A stretch of DNA of 64,000 bases from Candidatus Endobugula sp. (GTDB taxonomy: Bacteria > Pseudomonadota > Gammaproteobacteria > Pseudomonadales > Cellvibrionaceae), in the NCBI GenBank assembly GCA_020628895.1, contig JAHDEM010000002.1:1-64000 (forward strand). The letters run 5' to 3'. A program made the translations under genes and the position numbers. Under the pieces are notes generated by a model. It saw only the letters and a program-made list of their open reading frames with translations. It was not told where the DNA came from and did no database searches. Positions 29,602 to 38,000 of the stretch are shown piece after piece (the first letter of the stretch is position 1; every line of letters starts with the position of its first letter).

Positions 29602-30114
29602 ATGAGCGAAGAAATCAGAATTTATGTGGCATGTTTGGAAGCGTATAACAGCGGCTATTTGCACGGTGTTTGGATTGATGCAACGGCAGACATTGACGAC
29701 ATTCAAGACCAAATAAACAGCATGCTGGAATCCAGCCCCGTAGAGGATGCAGAAGAATACGCCATTCACGACTTTGAAGGTTACGGCAGTTATCGCCTGT
29801 CAGAGTATGAAGGCATAGAAAGTGCCCACGAAGTAGCCTGTTTTATTGAAGAGTATGGCGAGATAGCCGCCGAATTGATTAGCCATTTTTCAACGCTTGA
29901 AGAAGCACAGAAAGCCATGGAGGAAGATTACCAAGGCGAGTATGCAAGCCTCTCGGATTACGCGCAGGAAATCACGGAAGAAACAAGCGAAGTGCCGAGC
30001 CATTTACAATTTTATATCGACTATGACCGCATGGGGCGCGACATGGAAATGAGCGGCGATATTTTCACAATCGAAACAGGCTATCAGGAAGTGCATGTAT
30101 TTTGGAACCGCTAA
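29602..30114 (+). CDS. ardA: ArdA antirestriction protein
   Basis: MSEEIRIYVACLEAYNSGYLHGVWIDA...EEYAIHDFEGYGSYRLSEYEGIESAHEVACFIEEYG; acidic DNA-mimic composition. Confidence 0.93.
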   Translation: MSEEIRIYVACLEAYNSGYLHGVWIDATADIDDIQDQINSMLESSPVEDAEEYAIHDFEGYGSYRLSEYEGIESAHEVACFIEEYGEIAAELISHFSTLEEAQKAMEEDYQGEYASLSDYAQEITEETSEVPSHLQFYIDYDRMGRDMEMSGDIFTIETGYQEVHVFWNR

Positions 30115-30148
30115 GGCGGTTCCCTTCATGCGGAAAGGGAATTTTAAA

Positions 30149-30490
30149 ATGCGAGATTTAACAAACGAAGAAAAACAGCAATCACTAAAAAGGGCTTTAA
30201 CTTGCACGGGTGGTGCGCTGGATAGATGGAGCGCCAGAGCTGCTACAGGTCTGAATGATGCGGATATGGCAAAAGCGGTACGTTATGAACTGGGTATTTG
30301 CGGCGGTTCAGGTTGCAGCAATAGCATACATATTCATTATGAAGGCGCTGGCTTGAAAGTATGGGCAGCATGGGAAATATTTATCCCTTCATCTGAAGAG
30401 CCCATATTTCAGGGCGAGGCCACCATTAAGGCTGCACGGTGTTTGTTTGGTGTTAAAAATCCAGATGACGTGCAGCTTGATTTATTTTGA
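30149..30490 (+). CDS. Hypothetical mobile-element protein
   Basis: MRDLTNEEKQQSLKRALTCTGGALDRWSARAATGLNDADMAKAVRYELG. Confidence 0.5.
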   Translation: MRDLTNEEKQQSLKRALTCTGGALDRWSARAATGLNDADMAKAVRYELGICGGSGCSNSIHIHYEGAGLKVWAAWEIFIPSSEEPIFQGEATIKAARCLFGVKNPDDVQLDLF

Positions 30491-30493
30491 TTG

Positions 30494-30576
30494 ATTAAAA
30501 ATCGCGCCGCCAAGCTTGGGGCTTGGCGGCAATGCTCGCTCTCAAATTGAGGCTGCGCTAATAAGGGATTTTTAAT
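30494..30576. terminator. Bidirectional terminator-like region between convergent genes
   Basis: GCCGCCAAGC-TTGGG-GCTTGGCGGC stem inside an outer inverted repeat ATTAAAAATC (30494-30503)/GATTTTTAAT (30567-30576). Confidence 0.55.
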
Positions 30577-30898
30577 AAGGAAAAACGCCAGTAAATGGCA
30601 TTTTGCTATTTAATATCGCCTGAATATCTTCAGGCAAATAAATCGTCGGATCGTCATAGCCGATCCGAATTGCGGAATTATTGCGCGGCATGAATTCCAT
30701 GCCGTCTTTTTTGATAGAAAAAATGAGCGTGTTGTGCGCAAGCCAGCGCCCGAAGCGCACTTCATAGCCTTCGCTCTCAAGTAGTTCGGCGATTTCAGGC
30801 GTTTCAATTTTTCCATCGCCGTCATCGTAGCCGAATTTTGAAAAGGCATGGCTCCAGTGGTAGCGGTTTCCGCAATGTTCGCATTTATCACAAGCCAT
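30572..30898 (-). CDS. Hypothetical protein with CxxC
   Basis: MACDKCEHCGNRYHWSHAFSKFGYDDGDGKIETPEIAELLESEGYEV. Confidence 0.5.
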   Translation of the reverse strand: MACDKCEHCGNRYHWSHAFSKFGYDDGDGKIETPEIAELLESEGYEVRFGRWLAHNTLIFSIKKDGMEFMPRNNSAIRIGYDDPTIYLPEDIQAILNSKMPFTGVFPY

Positions 30899-30912
30899 GC
30901 CATTGTCCTTTC

Positions 30913-32256
30913 TTATATCTCAGGCTCAAAATCCATGCCTTTGTCATCATCACGCCTGTTTTGACGGTTTGGTGCATCGGTATTTTGAGTGTTTTTGCTT
31001 TGCGTATTGGTTTTCGAGCGATGAGCGTGTTTTGATTTTTCCTCATGTTTGGCAACATGAGAAAGATCACGCACCAGCGCTTGGCGCTCTTTTTCTTGAA
31101 CGTCGCGCAGCAATTGGATTTGCGTTTGTAAGTTCTGGCGCTCGGTTAACTGCTTTTGAATCAGTTCTTCTTGCTGTTTACGATCACGCAAATGTGCCTG
31201 CCATGCTTCTTGCTCATTGCGTTTTCGGGTTTTCCAGTAGCGGCCATTAAGCTTGTCCCAAATGCCTTTAAAGCCTTTGCGGATTCTTGCGGATCGCTTC
31301 AGTTCTTCAGCTTGCCAGCGTTTTTGCTGATATTCCTTAAGGCTGGCGCGTACCGAGCGGTGTTCATTGGTTAGCTTGGCCTTATCGGCCAGCAGAGGTT
31401 TGAGCTTTTCATTGTGTACGTTGCGCAATTCTACTTTGTAAGAATCAAACAGTTTTGAAAGCTGGCCTTGTATGCCGTTTTTCACCTTCTGCACTGATAG
31501 CAAGTCCTTGGCGTTACCAAGGCGTGCTTCTAGGGCTTTGGCTTTTTGCCCAAGCTGGCGCGCGAGTGAATACACTTCGCCATATACATCTAAAGCCACA
31601 AAACCGCGTTTATCGCCTTTGGCTAAAAAGTAGCCTTTTTCACGAAGTGCATGCTCGAAACTGGTTTTGGTGTCGGATATTGCCCAGCATTCCTGAAGCT
31701 CACTTTTTATGTCCGAAGCTTTGCGGCCAATACGCTGTGCTTGCTGCCATTCGGCGCGGGTGAAGTTCAGCGGGTTTTTCTTGGTTTTGTCTTTGAAGCC
31801 TTCAGGCAGCTTCCAGCCATGTTCGAGATACAGTGATTTTGAAATATCATTGAGCTTTAGTTTTGGGTGCGAGATATTGACCGCCTTCATCTCGTCCGTA
31901 TTGATGCGGCTCCAAACGCAGTGCGCATGGCGGCGGCCTTCCTTTTCATGGAAGACCACCACGCGGGGCTGACCTTCCAGCCCCAGTTTTTGCTCCACGC
32001 GCTCCAGCGTTTTTTCAAAGGTCTCAATATCGACCTTTTCATCCTGCGGCGGATTCAGGCTCAGGGAATACATGAATTGCTTGCACTTGGTTCCCTTAGA
32101 TAGCGCATAGGCTTCATTCAATGCGCCGAGAACATCTTGCGCCATAAAGCCGCTCACCTCATGCACATTGACGTGCTCATTTTGCTCCCCGTTGAGCAGG
32201 TGAAGCGCCATTTGGCGACCGCCAGCGCGTTGATTACCCTTGAGGATCATCGTCAT
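30913..32256 (-). CDS. Relaxase/mobilization nuclease (MobA/VirD2-like)
   Basis: MTMILKGNQRAGGRQMALHLLNGEQNEHV...VVFHEKEGRRHAHCVWSRIN (HxH metal-binding motif). Start trimmed. Confidence 0.9.
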   Translation of the reverse strand: MTMILKGNQRAGGRQMALHLLNGEQNEHVNVHEVSGFMAQDVLGALNEAYALSKGTKCKQFMYSLSLNPPQDEKVDIETFEKTLERVEQKLGLEGQPRVVVFHEKEGRRHAHCVWSRINTDEMKAVNISHPKLKLNDISKSLYLEHGWKLPEGFKDKTKKNPLNFTRAEWQQAQRIGRKASDIKSELQECWAISDTKTSFEHALREKGYFLAKGDKRGFVALDVYGEVYSLARQLGQKAKALEARLGNAKDLLSVQKVKNGIQGQLSKLFDSYKVELRNVHNEKLKPLLADKAKLTNEHRSVRASLKEYQQKRWQAEELKRSARIRKGFKGIWDKLNGRYWKTRKRNEQEAWQAHLRDRKQQEELIQKQLTERQNLQTQIQLLRDVQEKERQALVRDLSHVAKHEEKSKHAHRSKTNTQSKNTQNTDAPNRQNRRDDDKGMDFEPEI

Positions 32257-32662
32257 CCTCCTTTTTAGGTTCACTTTGGGGCTTGAGCCCCAATGCCTTA
32301 ATCAGGGTGTCACGCATCCACTGAATGGCCGTAACAGACTCATTGAGCGATTCCACAACGTCATGATTGACGGGGAGGGAGCCAGAATTAGCCGCCTTGG
32401 CGAGCTGGTTAATATTGGCACTAATACGGGATTGGCCGAGCGCCCCAATGAGCTTAGCGATGGCCTTTTGATCAATATCAGCAGTTTCACCACGGGTTCG
32501 CTTTTTGGGCATTTCGGGCATATCTTCTTTGAAGATCAGCCAGCGAATGTAAGCCGCCAGCGGTCTGCCTGCCGCAGCCGTCTCTAGCGCCTTGCGCTCT
32601 TCCTCGGTAAATCTCATGGAGAATGGAGGTGGATACTTGGTTTTTGGCGTTTTATCGACCAT
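32234..32662 (-). CDS. MobC-like relaxosome accessory protein
   Basis: FSMRFTEEERKALETAAAGRPLAAYIRWLIFKED...; overlaps relaxase start. ATG at 32662 preceded by GGAGGGG. Confidence 0.8.
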   Translation of the reverse strand: MVDKTPKTKYPPPFSMRFTEEERKALETAAAGRPLAAYIRWLIFKEDMPEMPKKRTRGETADIDQKAIAKLIGALGQSRISANINQLAKAANSGSLPVNHDVVESLNESVTAIQWMRDTLIKALGLKPQSEPKKEDDDDPQG

Positions 32663-32819
32663 TTTAAGCCCCTCCACTTGTCAAAATGGGGCTTTCGCCG
32701 TTATACTCCGCGCCCTGTGAAGCGTGGGCTTCCTCTAAGCTAGATAGTAACGCGCTGATATGTGGTGGCTTAGAGGCAATATCAGGGGCATTTACCAGCA
32801 GCTTAGACAGCGTTGGCAA

Positions 32820-32838
32820 CCAGCCCCCGCTACCAATT
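32820..32838 (+). repeat. attR core of integrated element (19-bp direct repeat)
   Basis: CCAGCCCCCGCTACCAATT identical to 37-55, followed by a terminator-like hairpin that would follow metY after excision. Confidence 0.9.
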
Positions 32839-32843
32839 ATTTA

Positions 32844-32888
32844 AAAAACCCGAAGATTGAATCCAAGTGATTTGTCTTCGGGTTTTGT
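32844..32888 (+). terminator. Native metY terminator displaced by the element
   Basis: AACCCGAAGA...TCTTCGGGTTTT directly after attR. Confidence 0.75.
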
Positions 32889-32896
32889 CGTTTAAT

Positions 32897-32917
32897 GGCT
32901 GGAGTTGAACCAACGAC
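32897..32917 (-). repeat. Inverted copy of tRNA-fMet T-arm (20/21 match)
   Basis: Reverse complement GTCGTTGGTTCAACTCCAGCC versus metY GTCGTTGGTTCAAATCCAGCC (22-42). Confidence 0.75.
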
Positions 32918-33014
32918 AAATAAAAAGTCATGGTTCAGTGATTGTGCAACAATCACCAACGAGCGGCTGAGCCGCGAAGCCCGTAGGGTAAGAACAGCCC
33001 TTAGGCTGTTGTTA

Positions 33015-33040
33015 TTCAACTCAGTCCCTGCTACCAATTA
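33015..33040 (+). repeat. Degenerate third tRNA-3'-end/att-like copy, followed by a terminator
   Basis: TTCAACTCAGTCCCTGCTACCAATTA versus TTCAAATCCAGCCCCCGCTACCAATT. Confidence 0.65.
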
Positions 33041-33047
33041 TTCTAAA

Positions 33048-33072
33048 AAGACGATCTTTGGGTCGTCTTTTT
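33048..33072 (+). terminator. Intrinsic terminator
   Basis: AAGACGATCTTTGGGTCGTCTTTTTT. Confidence 0.8.
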
Positions 33073-33241
33073 TATGTCTATTATTTCTTAAGTTCCACCC
33101 AATCCATTTTACGATTAATGCCATGGCTTTCGCTAAATCGCCACATGGCTGGCTTATGATCATTGATGTCGAATATTGACAATAAATACCATGAGAGTCT
33201 ATTATTCCCAAATAGCCTGTTTTTTGAACGAGGTATTTTTC

Positions 33242-33469
33242 ATGTCAAGTAGTCTTAATTTATCCCTAACTAATGAACTAAGAGAGTTCGTCGATATGCG
33301 CTCTGGTGATGATGGTCTCTACGCAACTCCGAGCGAATATCTAAGAGATCTTATCCGCCGCGATATGGAGTCTCAATCCACTGCTATTCACGTGATGGCT
33401 GGTCTTGCTGATATCAAGGCAGGGCGATTTTCAGATAAATCTATCCTTGATATCGCAGAGGAGGATTAA
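33242..33469 (+). CDS. ParD-like antitoxin
   Basis: MSSSLNLSLTNELREFVDMRSGDDGLYATPSEYLRDLIRRDME. Confidence 0.85.
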   Translation: MSSSLNLSLTNELREFVDMRSGDDGLYATPSEYLRDLIRRDMESQSTAIHVMAGLADIKAGRFSDKSILDIAEED

Positions 33470-33474
33470 GTTTC

Positions 33475-33870
33475 GTGGCGGCAAGGAAGAAGTCCTATAT
33501 CTTAACGGCAACGGCGGAAAATGACTTTCGTCAAGCCAAGCGCTGGTCACTGTCTCGTTGGGGGCAAGAGCAAACAAAAAAGTACTTTTCTGATCTCCAT
33601 GATGGGGCGGAATATATCGCGAGAAATCAACCATCCCAGACTGAAAAAAGAGAGCTTGTTGGTGACACTGGCTTGGGAATCTATAGTGTCAGAGAACACT
33701 ACATAATTTATGAGCCTGTTGACGAACATTCCATTATCATTGTTTCTTTAATACGGCAAAGCCGTGATGTTCCGGCTATTCTAAGAGCCAATCATTATAT
33801 GTTTCGGCGGGAGCTTAAAGAGATTAGGCAGATGATTACTCAGGGGAGACTCCCTCACCTTTTTAGTTAG
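33475..33870 (+). CDS. ParE/RelE-superfamily toxin
   Basis: YILTATAENDFRQAKRWSLSRWGQEQTKKYFSDLHDGAEYIARNQ...REHYIIYEPVDEHSIIIVSLIRQSRDV; follows ParD. Confidence 0.85.
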   Translation: MAARKKSYILTATAENDFRQAKRWSLSRWGQEQTKKYFSDLHDGAEYIARNQPSQTEKRELVGDTGLGIYSVREHYIIYEPVDEHSIIIVSLIRQSRDVPAILRANHYMFRRELKEIRQMITQGRLPHLFS

Positions 33871-34022
33871 AATGTGCCTTCAGAGGCGGATGACTTATTT
33901 ATATGTAAAAGTTTAGATTTGTCTATATTTTGCTCCCTATTGTTTCTTGTCTGCCTTTCATATCTAGTATCTTATAGCGTTTTGCGGTAGCGTACGGTCT
34001 TATTCATAATAAAGGCTAGTTT

Positions 34023-34928
34023 ATGGTAACTCCAACCTCCTTAAAAACCTCCTTGGCACATTTGCCAGAGTTACAACAGCAAGAATTGGCGAAGGTGGCG
34101 GATATTATTTGCGCTATGTGCGATGACGTACGCGCCGTTCTGCTTTATGGTTCCTTTGCTAGAGGTGATTGGGTGGATGGTCCGCATGAGCAAGGGTACG
34201 GTCAGTTAGTTGGGCATAAAATCAGTGATTACGATATTTTAGTTGTAACGCTCTCCGAATATACCGCTAACGATGCAGATTTATGGGCAGCTATACGCAA
34301 TAAACTGAGTGGCGTTAGTCGATCCACTATTTACCCTATTGCCCGTGACTTACACTTTATTAACGAAAAGCTGATCGAGGGCCAATACTTTTTTACCGAG
34401 GTTATTAACGATGCCATTGCGCTTTATATTAACCCTAAATTTCCATTAAAATTTGAAGCGCCTCAGCCATTAGAGCCTAAGCGGGCGGTAGAGATTGCTG
34501 AGGGTGTGCTAGACGAAATTTTTGAAGATTATGCCAAAGCTTTTTATAAAAACTTTCAATTTTCTTTTAGTGAAAAGCATCTTAATATCTCTGCTTTTCA
34601 ATTAAATCAAGCCTGCGAACATGCTTTTAAAGCGGTGTTGCAAATTTTTGGTGGTGAATATCCACAAGAGCATTACCTAAATAAACTCTCTCCAATGGCG
34701 CAGCACTACTGCCCAGAATTAACAGGGATTTTGTTTCAAGATAGCCATGTGCCAGAACCTATATTCAAGCTGCTCGACTACGCTTATATAGGTGCGCGTT
34801 ATGATAAAAATTACAAGATTACCCCCGAAGAGCTTCAAATACTTGCCCCTAGAGTCGAGTACTTGCACGAGGTGGTTGAGAAAGCTTGCAAAGCAAAAAT
34901 ACAGCAGTTAGTTAAAAAGATAGAGTGA
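34023..34928 (+). CDS. MNT-HEPN fusion (nucleotidyltransferase + HEPN)
   Basis: AVLLYGSFARGDW...ISDYDILVVTL (MNT); C-terminal HEPN-like helical domain with FQLNQACEHAFKAVLQ and YIGARYDKNYKI. Confidence 0.82.
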   Translation: MVTPTSLKTSLAHLPELQQQELAKVADIICAMCDDVRAVLLYGSFARGDWVDGPHEQGYGQLVGHKISDYDILVVTLSEYTANDADLWAAIRNKLSGVSRSTIYPIARDLHFINEKLIEGQYFFTEVINDAIALYINPKFPLKFEAPQPLEPKRAVEIAEGVLDEIFEDYAKAFYKNFQFSFSEKHLNISAFQLNQACEHAFKAVLQIFGGEYPQEHYLNKLSPMAQHYCPELTGILFQDSHVPEPIFKLLDYAYIGARYDKNYKITPEELQILAPRVEYLHEVVEKACKAKIQQLVKKIE

Positions 34929-35028
34929 GTTGATGCTTATTAGTTTGTGTTTTTGATTTATGAACAACAGCTCTGTGTAGTGGGTAGGAAATATCGGTTA
35001 ACTCGTTGAGAGGAGGAAGAGCGAGTAA

Positions 35029-38000
35029 ATGAGTTTGGCAGGGGTTCGTTCTAATCGTGGTGATGAGTACCAACGGTCTGTTGCGATCTTTTGGGTCATC
35101 AAAATGTTGTCTGATTCTGACATTCAAGCCGTCGAAGTGGATGCTATCTCTACTTTGAGTGAAGGTATTCAGTTTGGCGACGACATTGTTATTTACTATA
35201 TTTCAGGTAATAAGACCTTTATTCAAGCAAAGGTAAATCAAAAAAAACATCAATATTGGCGTTTTTCTGATGATACTTTCAAACAAGAATTGATAGCGGC
35301 AGGAAGCCAGTTGCAAGCAGATGCTAGCTGTGAGTGCCATTTTTATTCGCGAACCCCTTTTGGTGACTTCCAACGTTTAGTAGAAGAGTTTTCCTGCCAC
35401 CATAATTACCAAGTATTTACCGAAAGCGCACCGATTAATCAAGTAGAGGTACTCAATCAATTGTCCGTTATTTGGAATTTAGATTGTGAGTCTGCTTATC
35501 ATTTAATAAAGAGGATTAAGCTAGGTGATCACCACTCTTCGGAGCAATGGTCTTTCTACGGCATTGAATTATTAAAAACAGGCTTTAATCAGGCAAGTAG
35601 TGCGTATGAGTATATTTATAACTATATTACCAAGTCTCATAATAAATTAGAAACTGCTAAGTTGCTGATTAGTCGAGAAGATATTTTAAGCTTGCTTCAG
35701 GAGCGTGGTATCCACGCTTTACATAATTTTGATGAAAAAGAAGTTGCTCAGTCTTTCCGTCAATTTTCACTTAATGGTCGTCAGTGGGTAAGAAGTATCG
35801 GTGGCGAAAAGATAGAGCGTTCAGAATTAGCCCGTTTAAAAGAACTAATTGATCAGAGTTGTTCTCTTGTCCTTCTGGAAGATGTTGCTGGTGGCGGAAA
35901 AACTTGTATCTTATTAGACCTTTTAGATGACCTTGACAAAAATAATCATTTTTTTACTCTTTTTATCAAGGGTGATCTTTATGCAGAAATACTCTCTTTA
36001 GATGATTTTAGCCAGCATGGTTTAAGCGATATTTTGTCACAATGTGCTGGCTTGGCACAGATCAAGCCACTAGTTGTTATTGCTGATTCTTTAGATGTAT
36101 TGGCCGTGGGACGTAGCCATAAGAGCCTTCGGTGTTTACTAGGTTTGATTGCTGAATTATCACGAATGACTAACGTTACCGTTATTGCGGCTTCCCGATC
36201 TTTTGATATTAAATATGATCCTCTCTTAAGAGAAGTGAAATGGGATGAAAAGGTATTGGTAACCCCTTTGGTCTTTGAAGAGGACATCACCCATTTACTA
36301 AGCAAATGGGGAGTTAATCAGGATGAAATTAATGCTACCTTAAAGAAGTTATTAGTAAACCCCCAAAACTTACGCTTGTTTTATGAAATCATATCAAGAG
36401 GTGTCAATATATCTGACATCAATGAAGGGGATTTATATGATTCTTACTTAAGAGAAGTGATTGAAAAGGATGATGTTCTTAGTGGTGTGCTACCTAAGCT
36501 TCAAGATATATCCTTAAGTTTGCTGAAAAACAGATCCTATGAATTTTCCAGAGACTTGTTGAATGTTGATATCAGCGTATACCAACGTTTGTTGAGTCAA
36601 CAGGTTGTAACAGAAGTTGAAGGTCATCAATTAATGTTTAGCCATCAGACCTTGGCTGATGCTCTACGCATTAGAAAAGCACAACAAGACAATGTAGATT
36701 TATCGGCTTTTGTTTTGTCTCAGCCGCAATTACCATTTGTAAGGCCAGCTATTCGATCTTTTATTCTCTACTTAAGAGCAAATCATCAAAGCCAGTTTGT
36801 TAGGCAATTTACTCAATTGATTTTAAACGATGCTGTATCCATGCATGTTAAACGGTTGGCAATTGAAACGTTATGTGAATTTGAGCCTATAGTTGATGAT
36901 AGCCGAATTATTATGGTTTTATATTCCCGCTTACCTATATTGTTTAATCGATTTTTGATGCAAGCTACGAATATTTTATGGTTTTCTTTTCTTAAACAGC
37001 AGTGGGAAGAAAGTCTATCAAAAATGATTACTGAAGATAGTTCAGGTTATATTCTACGATACTTTTCTCGATTCTTTACCGATGACAAACTTTGGGTAAT
37101 TAATCTATGGAATAGAATAATAGATGAAGATCTAGTACCGATACCATCTATTGCTTGGGATATTACTGATAGTTTGAATAAGCTAGAAAGTTTACATTTA
37201 GAGGGAGTTAGTGAGCTTCTTGGAAAATTACTTGAATCGCTTGAAGAGAATCGGGCTACATATCTTGGGAAGGCAATTAGCCGCTATGTTAAAGACTCTG
37301 ATGAGGGGGATAAATTATTATGGGATTTTGTACTTAAAGATTCCCTGCCAATAGCGGAGTTAAAAGAGTGGCGTGATGTTAAATTAAACTGTGAAAGATA
37401 TGATTTGGTTGAAGAAGGTTTTTTCAGAGAAAGAGTTAAGGCTTCAGAAGAGTTATTTCAATATGTAATGGATTATATTTTATTGGTAGATACTTCTTTG
37501 TCAGATAAAAATGAAGTGTCTGGTTATGATTTATTGTATTTAACATCGTGGGAAAGGGAAAATTCACCCATATCAGTTTATGAGCAATCATCAGTGCATG
37601 AGTTAATTGATGCCATTGGTGACGCTCTAATAATGAGGGCTAAGTTTAATGATGTTCTATGGATACGGTATGAGGCTTTATTGAGAGAAAAACAAAGTCT
37701 AGGTCTTCGCTACCTTTTACATAAAGCCTATATGGAAAATGTAGAAGATAATGTCGAAGGCATCTCATACCAATTAACCGATAGAAAACTCTTGCGATAC
37801 AATAATATTAAATATGACTTATATCTTCTAACAAACAAAGCATACCCTTACCTAACAGAAGAGACCTGTCGTACTCATCAAAGCTATTTAATTTCACTTT
37901 ATGATGATTTTGTTGGCGATGATTGGGTTGAGCAAAATATATATACTCGATTTCTTGGTATTCCCTGTATATATATGCAGCCACAATATACAGAATTTAT

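Larger units (their letters stand above)
37..32838. mobile_element. Mobilizable integrative element in tRNA-fMet with defence and anti-restriction cargo
   Basis: Direct-repeat att sites, serine recombinase at the left end, MobC/relaxase at the right end, VirD4-like T4CP, ArdA, no complete T4SS seen. Confidence 0.88.
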
